From an uncultured Robiginitomaculum sp. (GTDB taxonomy: Bacteria; Pseudomonadota; Alphaproteobacteria; Caulobacterales; Maricaulaceae), in contig CALKXN010000281.1 in assembly GCA_938003555.1 (NCBI GenBank), positions 1 to 7,263 of the forward strand: DNA of 7,263 nucleotides, given 5' to 3'. How positions within the stretch are numbered: the first letter of the stretch is position 1; every line of letters begins with the position of its first letter. The notes under the pieces were generated by a model that was not told the DNA's origin, did no database searches, and was given only the letters and a program-made list of their open reading frames with translations. Both the position numbers and the translations under genes were made by a program. This document shows positions 1 to 5,795 of this stretch, piece after piece.

Positions 1-1016
1 AATCCGACATGGGCGCGGCGGCGGCGGGCATAATGAGGCAGGGCGTCTATGCCTTTTGCCGCAATTGACTGACATAAAACTCGCGCGTCGAGCAGCGCCA
101 TATTCGCGCCTTGGCCAAGCTGCGGACTGGCTTGATGAGCCGCATCCCCAATAAAGGCAAGGCGGTCTGTATAAGGTTTGGATAATGTACCATGGGCATA
201 AAGCGCAGGCGTGAGATCATCAGTTGATTTAACCTGCGCCGCAAAGGGAGCATATTCTGGCCACAGCGCCACGGCATTTGCGCGCCACGCGTCAATGTCT
301 GTATTTGGCCAGTCCGGCAGAGCGCTGCGCGGGGCGCTCCAGAATATTGCAGCCTTTTGCGCTCTGCCATCTTGCGGCGCGCCCAGCGGCAATATTCCCA
401 GCATATGTGACGCGCGCAGATAGTATTGCGTTAGGCGCTTAGGATGAAGCGGCGTATTAGCGGGCCAATCCACCGTCCCCCACAGCGCCCCATAAGAGAG
501 GTCTCGTGTCTTAATCGGGGATAATTTGGAGCCGGCGCCCGAGGCATCAATGACAAGGTCAAAGGGCCCAAATTTACGACCTGAATCATCGGTTAAACCC
601 CGCGTTTCACCCCTTAGACTTGACCCCGTAATTTCCGTGCCGAGTGTCCATGTCAGATTTTCTTTTTGGGCGGCCGCATAGAGCGCCATGAATATCGCGC
701 CGCGATGGAGGCCAAGGCCAAATGTCTCGCCGTCTTCGGCCCCGTAATCCACGTTCAGAACGGCCCGCCCGCTTTTCGCCTCATGACCTGTCATCTTAAA
801 TATTGGCGCGCTGCGGGCCTTAATCGTCTCCAATACGCCAAGCTCGCGAAGCACGTTTTGCCCCACGGGCTGAATGACCAATCCGCTGCCGACAGGTTTA
901 GGCGCGTCGAACTTATCAAATAGCGTGACCGCATGCCCCGCACGCGATAAATATATCGCGCAGGCCAGCCCGCCAATGCCGCATCCGATAATGGCTATGT
1001 TCAAATCTGATGTCAT
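1..1016 (-). CDS. FAD-dependent monooxygenase (group A flavoprotein), C-terminus cut off by window edge
   Basis: The reading frame is open from ATG 1014-1016 to the window edge, 338 codons. The family is usually about 380-400 residues, so roughly 50 are missing. Residues 7-16 form the beta-alpha-beta FAD/ADP-binding fingerprint (IAIIGCGIGG), with an acidic residue, D34, at the end of the second strand. Residues near 290 carry the second FAD contact, the GD motif in FIGDAAHQASPQLGQGANMA. This layout is that of aromatic-ring hydroxylases and UbiH/salicylate-hydroxylase-like enzymes, which use NAD(P)H and O2 to hydroxylate a substrate in the cytosol. The substrate cannot be read from the sequence. 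An AAGG Shine-Dalgarno lies 7 bases before the chosen ATG; a second ATG 4 bases upstream (1018-1020) is out of frame. The gene is divergent from the GST gene. No frameshift or stop is seen. Confidence 0.9.
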   Translation of the reverse strand, partial: MTSDLNIAIIGCGIGGLACAIYLSRAGHAVTLFDKFDAPKPVGSGLVIQPVGQNVLRELGVLETIKARSAPIFKMTGHEAKSGRAVLNVDYGAEDGETFGLGLHRGAIFMALYAAAQKENLTWTLGTEITGSSLRGETRGLTDDSGRKFGPFDLVIDASGAGSKLSPIKTRDLSYGALWGTVDWPANTPLHPKRLTQYYLRASHMLGILPLGAPQDGRAQKAAIFWSAPRSALPDWPNTDIDAWRANAVALWPEYAPFAAQVKSTDDLTPALYAHGTLSKPYTDRLAFIGDAAHQASPQLGQGANMALLDARVLCQSIAAKGIDALPHYARRRRAHVG

Positions 1017-1047
1017 CCATGGCCCTTACAAATTTAAATTCTGTGTG

Positions 1048-1055
1048 ACTATACA
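1048..1055. promoter_or_regulatory. Overlapping divergent -10-like boxes
   Basis: Read leftwards, 1048-1053 gives TATAGT (5 of 6 to TATAAT), about 32 bases before the monooxygenase ATG. Read rightwards, 1050-1055 gives TATACA, with a weak -35 (CTTACA at 1025-1030) 19 bases away. Both are consensus matches only. If both are used, the two divergent transcripts compete for the same bases. No good -35 is visible for the leftward promoter. Confidence 0.3.
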
Positions 1056-1080
1056 TGCCCTTGTCGCATGCGGGATGTAT
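1051..1080. promoter_or_regulatory. Inverted repeat in the divergent spacer (possible operator or leader hairpin)
   Basis: ATACATgCCC at 1051-1060 pairs with GGGATGTAT at 1072-1080, 9 bp with one bulged G and an 11-base spacer. It sits 16 bases upstream of the GST start and overlaps the -10-like boxes. A 10-bp palindrome AATTTAAATT lies at 1031-1040. The position suits a repressor or activator site for one or both divergent genes, or a hairpin in the GST leader. No regulator gene is adjacent. Confidence 0.4.
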
Positions 1081-1095
1081 TTGTTAGCGTGCGCC

Positions 1096-1692
1096 ATGAA
1101 ACTCTATTGCAACCCGATTTCGCCCTATGCCCGCAAAGCCATGATTTTGGCGCGAGTTAAAACTATCGCCATGACGGAGGCCGATGTTACCAAAGACGGC
1201 GCGAATGGATATACGGCCGGCGATAATCCTGCGGGAAAAATTCCAGCGCTGGAGCGGCCAGGTTTTTCCACTTTGATGGATAGCCCAGTCATTTGCGAAT
1301 ATCTGGATAGCTTGTCGGACCCGATTTTGCCGAGCGGCGGAGACGCGCGTTGGACGCAGCTTCGTCTCCATGCGCTGGGTGACGCTATATCGGATGCCAC
1401 ATATAATTATCGCTATGAGACTGTGCGCGCGCCCGCACTGCATTGGCCGGATATGATTGCGCGTCATGACCAAGCCTTGCGAAATATAATTGGCGCGATT
1501 GCCCAAGAGGTGGATAAGCTGGGCGCGCCGTGGGAGTTTGGGAATTTGGCCATTATCTGCGGGCTGGATTATTGTAGCTATCGTGCGGGGCATTTTGATT
1601 GGCGAGCAGCCCACCCCGCGCTTGCGACGTGGCACGGACGGTTTATATCTGATGCCGCGTGGACGGATACATATGCCTATAACGCAGACTGA
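1096..1692 (+). CDS. Glutathione S-transferase family protein, YibF-like, 198 aa
   Basis: The N-terminal thioredoxin-fold domain (about 1-75) begins MKLYCNPISPYARK, with S9 at the usual catalytic or glutathione-activating position. It continues through NPAGKIPALE with the cis-proline P50 and then DSPVI (62-66), the gamma-glutamyl-binding motif. An all-helical C-terminal domain follows (about 85-195), with NLAIICGLDY matching the N-capping region of GST C-domains. Length and motif spacing match E. coli YibF-type GSTs. The frame is open further upstream to 874, but the family start is MKLYC at 1096; no clear Shine-Dalgarno precedes it. The 3' end overlaps the TfoX-N gene by 20 bases, so the two are probably one transcript with coupled translation. 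It ends in TGA at the expected family length. A cytosolic glutathione-dependent thiol or detoxification role is inferred from the family. Confidence 0.87.
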   Translation: MKLYCNPISPYARKAMILARVKTIAMTEADVTKDGANGYTAGDNPAGKIPALERPGFSTLMDSPVICEYLDSLSDPILPSGGDARWTQLRLHALGDAISDATYNYRYETVRAPALHWPDMIARHDQALRNIIGAIAQEVDKLGAPWEFGNLAIICGLDYCSYRAGHFDWRAAHPALATWHGRFISDAAWTDTYAYNAD

Positions 1693-2041
1693 GATTGAGG
1701 ACACGAAAGAGCTGTTTTCCATGCTCGGCCCTATCCGCGTGCGCAAAATGATGGGCGGGCTTGCCATTTATGCCCATGACGTGACCTTTGCCATGTATGA
1801 TCCAGAGCAGGGATATTTTTTGAAATCTGATGACCAAACTCATCGTGATTATGTCGATGCAGGGATGAGTAAATTCGCGTTTGAAACAAAAGATGGCAAG
1901 ACTCTGACCATGAATTATTTTGGAATGCTTGATGCGTTTTATGATGACGCAGAACTGCGCGAGCAGTGGGCGCGCAAAGCACTGGATGTCGCGTTACGCG
2001 CAGCAGCGAAAAAGAAGCCCAAGAAAAATAAACCGTCTTAG
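1673..2041 (+). CDS. TfoX N-terminal domain protein, 122 aa
   Basis: The protein is essentially one TfoX_N domain. It has a leading helix (about 5-18), then VRKMMGGLAIY (23-33, the family's R-x-M-x-G-G signature), FAMYD (39-43), FLKSD (49-53), FAFETKDGK (68-76), the aromatic MNYF (80-83) and an ending REQWARKAL helix (96-104). The TfoX C-terminal domain is absent; instead there is a Lys-rich tail (112-120). Stand-alone TfoX-N proteins are common in alphaproteobacteria and their role is not settled. By analogy with competence regulator TfoX/Sxy they may be regulatory, but that is inference. The ATG at 1673 lies inside the end of the GST gene, after a weak GGACGG Shine-Dalgarno. The frame extends upstream to 1490 only because it shadows the GST gene. 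Confidence 0.87.
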   Translation: MPITQTEIEDTKELFSMLGPIRVRKMMGGLAIYAHDVTFAMYDPEQGYFLKSDDQTHRDYVDAGMSKFAFETKDGKTLTMNYFGMLDAFYDDAELREQWARKALDVALRAAAKKKPKKNKPS

Positions 2042-2044
2042 ATA

Positions 2045-2077
2045 TGATCATGCCGTGCTTGTAACACGGCATGATCA
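2045..2077. terminator. Perfect 13-bp hairpin between convergent genes
   Basis: TGATCATGCCGTG (2045-2057) pairs perfectly with CACGGCATGATCA (2065-2077) across a 7-base loop. It begins 4 bases after the TfoX-N stop and ends 18 bases before the helicase stop on the other strand. The position suits a bidirectional terminator, but neither side has a T-tract, so it may be an mRNA 3'-end stabiliser or need Rho. Confidence 0.55.
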
Positions 2078-2094
2078 ATCAAGGATAAGTCTGT

Positions 2095-3807
2095 CTAAAA
2101 TCCCTGCTTGAGGAATGATGGGACATCATCGCCAAAGCCGCTGGATTTTTTGGACTCATTATTTTGTCTAGGCTTAGAGGTGTTGCGTTTATCAGAACGC
2201 GGTTTTTCTGAGCGAGGTTTTTCGGAACGCGGCGTATCAGATTTAGCGCGTTGCGGTTTCGTTTCATCTTTTTTGCGGGACTCAGATTTACGGTTTTCAG
2301 AACGGCGCGGTTTGTCATCACTGTTTGATGAGGCTTTGCGGGGTTTCTTGACCGGCTCCATACCTGCGGTTTGGCCATGATCTTTGACCGGGCGATCCCG
2401 GCGATCATCACCGCGCCCGCGGCTGCGGCTGGAATTACGGTCGCGCCCGCGGCCTTTGCTATTGCGGTGTTTTTTGTCGCCTTCGCGCACATCAGCTTCA
2501 AGGCTGACACCGTCAAGTTTCAGCTCTTCGATTTTCTTAAGCTTAAGCATGTCCAGAACAGCGTCATAATTTTTACCGTCTACCGGAGAGACGAGCATGA
2601 TCGCTTCGCCGTGACGTCCCGCGCGGCCTGTGCGGCCAATCCGATGGACATAATCTTCGGCGTGATTAGGGACGTCATAATTAAAGACATGGGTGATCGT
2701 ATCGACATCCAAACCACGCGCAGCGACATCAGAAGCCACGAGCACTTTAATTTTGCCGTCACGGAAATTTTGCAATGTTTGCGTTCGTACGCTCTGCGGC
2801 AGATCGCCATGAATAGGCTCGGCATTGTGGCCGTGCTTGTTTAGTGATTTGGCAACGATATCGACATCGCGTTTGCGATTACAAAAGACGATGCCAAATT
2901 CAAATGTATCCGATTGTTCAATGATTCCGCGCAGGGCATTGCGCTTGGCGCGGCTATCATTGCTGGGCATTTTTATAATGCGCTGCGTGACATTTTTCGC
3001 CGTTGTGCTTTGGCGGGCGACTTCGACGCGCACGGGATTGTGCAAGAATGTCTGAACGATGCGCGTAATTTCTGGCGGCATGGTGGCTGAGAAAAACAGC
3101 ACTTGGCGCGTAAAGGGCGTGATTTCAAAAATGCGTTCAATATCGGGAATGAAGCCCATATCGAGCATGCGGTCGGCCTCGTCGACAACAAGCGCCTGAA
3201 CGCCGGTCAGCAAGATTTTGCCGCGCTCAAATTGATCGAGCAATCGGCCCGGCGTGGCGATCAAAATATCAACGCCTTTATCGAGCTTGGCTTGCTGCTT
3301 GGCAAAGCTCACCCCGCCAATTAAAAGCGCCATTTCCAGCTTTAAATATTTGCCATATTCTTCGACATTCTCTGCAACCTGCGCCGCAAGTTCGCGGGTC
3401 GGGCAGACCACAACGCAGCGCGGCATGCGCGCGCGCGCGCGGCCTCTGGCAAGCTTGTGCATAACGGGCAGGATGAACGCGCCTGTTTTGCCGGTGCCTG
3501 TCTGGGCGATGCCCAAAACGTCACGGTTTTCCAGCGCGTGCGGAATAGATTGCGCCTGAATGGGCGTGGGATATTCGTAGCCTTTATCGGTCAGGGCTTT
3601 GACGATTTTTGGGGCCAGACCTAACTCAGCAAATGTCGGCTTGTCACCTTTTTTAGCCTTGGGCGCTTTGGCGGCGGCGGCCGCTGTGATGTCGGCGGTT
3701 TCTGCGGCGGCCTCTGGAGCGGCACTCTCTCCGGCGCGTCCGGGGGCTTTGCGGGTCGCGCGCACGCGGGGTTTACGGGTCGGTTGGGGGCGTGAAGGTA
3801 TTGTCAA
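2095..3807 (-). CDS. rhlE: DEAD-box ATP-dependent RNA helicase, RhlE type, 570 aa
   Basis: All core motifs are intact: Q motif PTPIQ (80-84), I AQTGTGKT (101-108), Ia PTREL (136-140), Ib TPGR (185-188), II DEAD (209-212), III SAT (240-242), IV region IVFCN (306-310), V ARGLD (363-367) and VI HRIGRTGR (388-395). RhlE-family enzymes unwind short RNA duplexes in ribosome assembly and RNA decay, often at low temperature. An Ala/Lys/Arg-rich extension covers 1-56. The tail, 436-570, is basic and disordered, with RG-rich and PRSEK-repeat segments that probably bind RNA, and ends DDVPSFLKQGF. The start is the TTG at 3807: an in-frame TAG lies three codons upstream (3814-3816), and the next candidate is GTG at codon 15. 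No strong Shine-Dalgarno is visible. The start overlaps the possible end (3773) of the frame upstream, which suggests coupled translation. It is convergent with the TfoX-N gene. Confidence 0.94.
   Translation of the reverse strand: MTIPSRPQPTRKPRVRATRKAPGRAGESAAPEAAAETADITAAAAAKAPKAKKGDKPTFAELGLAPKIVKALTDKGYEYPTPIQAQSIPHALENRDVLGIAQTGTGKTGAFILPVMHKLARGRARARMPRCVVVCPTRELAAQVAENVEEYGKYLKLEMALLIGGVSFAKQQAKLDKGVDILIATPGRLLDQFERGKILLTGVQALVVDEADRMLDMGFIPDIERIFEITPFTRQVLFFSATMPPEITRIVQTFLHNPVRVEVARQSTTAKNVTQRIIKMPSNDSRAKRNALRGIIEQSDTFEFGIVFCNRKRDVDIVAKSLNKHGHNAEPIHGDLPQSVRTQTLQNFRDGKIKVLVASDVAARGLDVDTITHVFNYDVPNHAEDYVHRIGRTGRAGRHGEAIMLVSPVDGKNYDAVLDMLKLKKIEELKLDGVSLEADVREGDKKHRNSKGRGRDRNSSRSRGRGDDRRDRPVKDHGQTAGMEPVKKPRKASSNSDDKPRRSENRKSESRKKDETKPQRAKSDTPRSEKPRSEKPRSDKRNTSKPRQNNESKKSSGFGDDVPSFLKQGF
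2188..2232 (-). repeat. Three tandem 15-base repeats in the helicase tail
   Basis: Three imperfect 15-base units encode PRSEK-PRSEK-PRSDK (helicase residues 526-540). The unit is a whole number of codons, so a change in copy number alters tail length without breaking the frame. A Lys/Ser/Arg repeat in a disordered tail fits an RNA-contacting role. Confidence 0.75.
3427..3441. repeat. Alternating GC tract inside the helicase gene
   Basis: Fifteen bases alternate strictly G and C. They encode the basic segment around residues 122-127 (GRARAR), between helicase motifs I and Ia. The tract could slip by two bases and break the frame, and can adopt Z-DNA. It reads in frame here. Confidence 0.5.
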
Positions 3808-4138
3808 AATGGTCTATGCTCACGCCAGAGCGAGAGCCTTTCGTGAAGGGCGCTTGGGACATCGTGTGGCCAAGCGGCATATGGGGCGCAAGCCCTCATG
3901 GCCTGCCGTCAACATGGGCGCGTGCTTCCCACGGTTTGACGGTCAGGTCAAGCTCGCTAAAACCGCGCGGCAGCGGGCCCGTTCATCGCAAAGCAATGCG
4001 TCGGGGTTTTCGCGCAGCAAGGGGTAGCGGCATATGCATTTGGCCGTAAGTCCATTCCTCCAGCACGTCTACCTCCCGAGCGCGAGTCTCGGGAGGGTGC
4101 GTTCTAGACCTAAGCGATTTAAGGCGACGCGCGCGCTT
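3773..4138 (-). pseudogene. Possible decayed 3' part of the upstream hypothetical gene (1-base shift, two in-frame TGAs)
   Basis: On the minus strand, moving one base at GGCGGG-C-AAG (skipping position 4139) near the end of the 4119-4850 gene opens a frame of 121 codons. It runs from AAG at 4136-4138 to TAA at 3773-3775 and has no TAA or TAG. It is interrupted only by TGA at 3983-3985 and TGA at 3896-3898. The translated pieces look like ordinary protein: EVDVLEEWTYGQMHMPLP, then FSELDLTVKPWEARAHVDGR, then MSQAPFTKGSRSGVSIDHF. HMPL occurs in two pieces. The TAA falls 35 bases inside the helicase gene, as a coupled overlap would. Both TGAs can be CGA (Arg) to TGA changes. I do not recognise the family. 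Against this, a plus-strand frame (3792-4049) is also open, so chance is not excluded. Confidence 0.4.
4072..4096. repeat. Perfect 9-bp GC-rich hairpin
   Basis: CCTCCCGAG (4072-4080) pairs with CTCGGGAGG (4088-4096) across a 7-base loop. GCAC (4063-4066) and GTGC (4097-4100) can add four pairs beyond a five-base bulge. It begins 22 bases after the leftward stop at 4119, so it could be a terminator for that gene, but it has no T-tract. It also lies inside the possible frame continuation, where it would encode PPETRAREV, so it may be an inserted palindrome. Confidence 0.5.
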
Positions 4139-4850
4139 GCCCGCCAAAGATTTCCGCAATGGCCTGCTCGGTTGAGATATGCTCCCATTGCGGGGCTGTG
4201 GCCGCAGGGCTGACAGGTCGTCTTGGCGGCGCAGGTCTCACGCTTTTTCGGGCGCGTAGCTTAACGCGCGCAGGCGGCAGGGTTTGAGACGGGCGCGGGC
4301 GTAGCTCACTGGGCACAAAATATATCGTCGGTAAAAAATCCAGGCCATGCGGCGCGCGAGCGGGCCTGCGCGCGAGGCTACATCCGCGCAATATACTCGG
4401 CCCGCGCTTAATCACCTCTAGCGCATAATCCGGCGTGCCTTTGTAAATACCGGAGCCGCAATTATCGGGCCGCGCAAAATGCTTTGTCCGCTCGGCCTCG
4501 GCTTTAAGCCGCGCGTGATGTTTATCCAGCCACCACTGCGGCGGGCGCTTGCGGTGGGTCGCCGCGATGCGGGCGGCTTCAGATGCCTTTCGCCGCTCCC
4601 ACGCCGAGAGTTTTTTCTCTCCACCCAGATAGCGAATAACGTGATCACGCCCCGCCTGATACGACAGTAAATAAAGCTTCTTTTTGATCATGGCATTATG
4701 ACGATGCATTTTCGTGGCCATGCGCAGGGTGGCAGAGAGCATCATGATAAAGGACAAACATTCGGGATAACGCGCCATCCGCTCCACCATCCCCATCATA
4801 CGGTCAATGGCATTATCTATCGTCTTTGTGCATATGAGGCGCGTGTCCAT
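4119..4850 (-). CDS. Hypothetical basic protein, 243 aa, probably frameshifted near its end
   Basis: I do not recognise a family. The N-terminal part (about 11-65) is helical and Met-rich with hydrophobic stretches (CLSFIMMLSATLRM). Residues 66-125 form a charged helical region rich in Lys, Arg, Trp and Ala (WERRKASEAARIAATHRKRP). The region around 180-225 is Pro/Arg-rich and probably disordered, followed by a short helix (STEQAIAEIFGG). There is no signal peptide or convincing membrane segment. The ATG at 4850 is the first in frame after an upstream stop, but no Shine-Dalgarno precedes it. ATGs at codons 18, 19, 21 and 25 are alternatives. The coding look does not stop at TAA 4119: a 1-base shift around 4139 extends it towards the helicase start. 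It is probably in one transcript with the helicase. Existence as a coding gene is likely; its function is unknown. Confidence 0.6.
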   Translation of the reverse strand: MDTRLICTKTIDNAIDRMMGMVERMARYPECLSFIMMLSATLRMATKMHRHNAMIKKKLYLLSYQAGRDHVIRYLGGEKKLSAWERRKASEAARIAATHRKRPPQWWLDKHHARLKAEAERTKHFARPDNCGSGIYKGTPDYALEVIKRGPSILRGCSLARRPARAPHGLDFLPTIYFVPSELRPRPSQTLPPARVKLRARKSVRPAPPRRPVSPAATAPQWEHISTEQAIAEIFGGQARASP

Positions 4851-4949
4851 ATGTGCATAATAGGGGGAAATGGAAAGGCAGGGATTGTTTATTTATATCC
4901 TTGGCCCCGCACCACACATCGTCATTCTCTGGCGTGATCAGAGGATCGA

Positions 4950-4977
4950 TTTTTCGACATTGATTTAAGTCGAAAAA
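4950..4977. repeat. AT-rich inverted repeat in the upstream spacer
   Basis: TTTTTCGAC (4950-4958) and GTCGAAAAA (4969-4977) form a 9-bp inverted repeat with a 10-base spacer. The T-run is at the 5' side on both strands, so it cannot work as a normal intrinsic terminator. A protein-binding site is possible. It lies about 100 bases upstream of the 4850 gene. The rest of 4851-5028 shows no gene that I can support. Confidence 0.4.
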
Positions 4978-5028
4978 AACAGGCTGAACCAGCAGCTTAG
5001 CTTAAGTCAAAAGCGCAAATTTAATCAG

Positions 5029-5066
5029 CCATGGATACTCGTGTCGCGCACGAGGATGACGAAGCA
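5029..5066. repeat. Extragenic palindromic element, alphaproteobacterial type
   Basis: CTCGTG (5038-5043) and CACGAG (5049-5054) pair across TCGCG, flanked by ATGGATA on the left and GATGACGAAG on the right. The arrangement TGGAT-C/A-CTCG-loop-CGAGGATGACGAAG is that of the dispersed palindromes I know from intergenic DNA of many alphaproteobacteria. Such elements are non-coding and probably spread by a REP-like mechanism or act in mRNA 3' ends. A 23-codon ORF over it (5031-5102) has no Shine-Dalgarno and is not supported. Confidence 0.6.
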
Positions 5067-5071
5067 GGGGA

Positions 5072-5098
5072 TGGAGCGCGAAATATATCCACGCTCCA
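5072..5098. terminator. Hairpin just after the 5120 stop
   Basis: TGGAGCG (5072-5078) and CGCTCCA (5092-5098) form 7 bp around a 13-base loop. It lies 22-48 bases beyond the leftward gene's TAA. With the neighbouring palindrome it makes a double stem-loop at the 3' end. There is no T-tract, so termination is only possible, not shown. Confidence 0.35.
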
Positions 5099-5119
5099 AT
5101 GAGGGATAAGCGCCAAACC

Positions 5120-5515
5120 TTACCCCCACGCCGTTGCCGTGTAGGGGCCGGGACGCGCGACAATTTGGTGCTCATCACGATACCAAATATGACCGGACGT
5201 CGCCGTTGATATAGTCGTCATAAAGACCCCGCATTCGCGCAGCAATATGGCCATATTAAACGCATGCGAGATCATCTCTTTTGCGCCTGCGTTAAACCAA
5301 CACAAAGCCATGCCATTGTCGCGGCGTTTCGCACATCAAATATCGTCATTGGGCGCGTCCAAATTGAGGTTAAACCAATCGCGTTCTTCTTGAATGGCGC
5401 CGCGCAAATATGCGGGGCAATCTGCGTTATCGACGATAGAACATGCGCCTTGAAACAAGCCGCTATGATATCCACGCGCAGAAACGCGCGCCGGTGATAC
5501 AAACCGTAAATACAT
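5120..5515 (-). pseudogene. Conserved-looking small protein gene interrupted by TGA at codon 60
   Basis: A textbook Shine-Dalgarno AGGAGG (5520-5525) lies four bases before the ATG at 5513-5515, which fixes the start at MYLRFV. The frame runs 59 codons to TGA at 5336-5338, then continues in the same frame to TAA at 5120, 131 residues in all. Both halves read as one protein. The first half has IQEERDWFNLNLDAP (41-55). The second has ALCWFNAGAKEMISHAFNMA (70-89), then a loop with HIWYRDEHQIVARP (108-121). The pattern resembles small hypothetical alphaproteobacterial proteins I recall (a WF pair, then CWFK-x-x-A-x-E-x-I, ending Y-x-D-x-x-Q), but I cannot name a family or function. The second half has ATG at codon 69 but no Shine-Dalgarno. 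CGA to TGA at codon 60 (DDI-R-CAKRRDNG) is the simplest explanation. No membrane segment or signal peptide is seen. Confidence 0.65.
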
Positions 5516-5614
5516 ATATCCTCCTCGCGCCCGATAGATCGAGCGACGAAAGTTCATTTCAAATGTGAAAAGCCGGAGCGCGCTTCAAAACGAATGCGCG
5601 GGCCGAAGATTAAG

Positions 5615-5648
5615 AGCGTCCGCTCCTAACCGATAGGATGCGGAGGCT
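5615..5648 (-). promoter_or_regulatory. Imperfect hairpin in the leader of the 5120-5515 gene
   Basis: AGC-g-TCCGC-t-CCTA (5615-5628) pairs with TAGG-at-GCGGA-g-GCT (5634-5648): 12 bp with small internal loops and a 5-base loop. It lies about 100 bases upstream of the ATG at 5515 and downstream of the HNH gene's stop. It could be a leader structure or a weak terminator for the HNH transcript. The surrounding spacer 5516-5795 holds no gene that I can support. Confidence 0.4.
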
Positions 5649-5696
5649 TGAATGTCGCAATAAAAAACATAGCTACCTCTGGGTTTGTATTGGCGC

Positions 5697-5726
5697 GAGA
5701 TAGGGGAGAGTGGGGGATGGTGTCAA
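5697..5726 (-). promoter_or_regulatory. Candidate promoter reading towards the 5120-5515 gene
   Basis: Read leftwards, 5721-5726 is a perfect TTGACA. CCTATCTC (5697-5704) lies 15-18 bases downstream, depending on register, and resembles the Caulobacter housekeeping -10 (GCTANAWC) better than TATAAT. It would give a leader of about 180 bases containing the hairpin at 5615-5648. It lies 70 bases past the HNH stop, so the small gene probably has its own promoter. Confidence 0.35.
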
Positions 5727-5795
5727 GATTACATGCTTAAAAACATGGGAGTTGGTTAAGATGATTAAAAGAGGAGAAATCCATATATATCGATT

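Noticed and set aside
874..1095. Longer N-terminus for the GST
   Set aside because: The extension overlaps the divergent monooxygenase gene, and the GST fold begins exactly at the ATG at 1096.
1490..1672. Longer N-terminus for the TfoX-N protein
   Set aside because: The extension is a frame shadow of the GST gene, and the domain starts a few residues after the ATG at 1673.
3792..4049. Open frame of 85 codons on the plus strand
   Set aside because: It starts inside the helicase gene head-to-head with a GTG, has no ribosome site, and its Trp-rich product looks like the antisense of a minus-strand coding frame. It remains the main rival to the frame at 3773-4138.
4950..4977. Intrinsic terminator
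   Set aside because: The T-run precedes the stem and the A-run follows it on both strands, the reverse of a terminator.
5031..5102. 23-codon ORF starting MDTRV
   Set aside because: It has no ribosome site and consists of the extragenic palindrome.
3773..5515. Global reassignment of TGA to Trp or another amino acid
   Set aside because: TGA ends the GST and HNH genes at the expected domain ends, and TGG is the Trp codon throughout.
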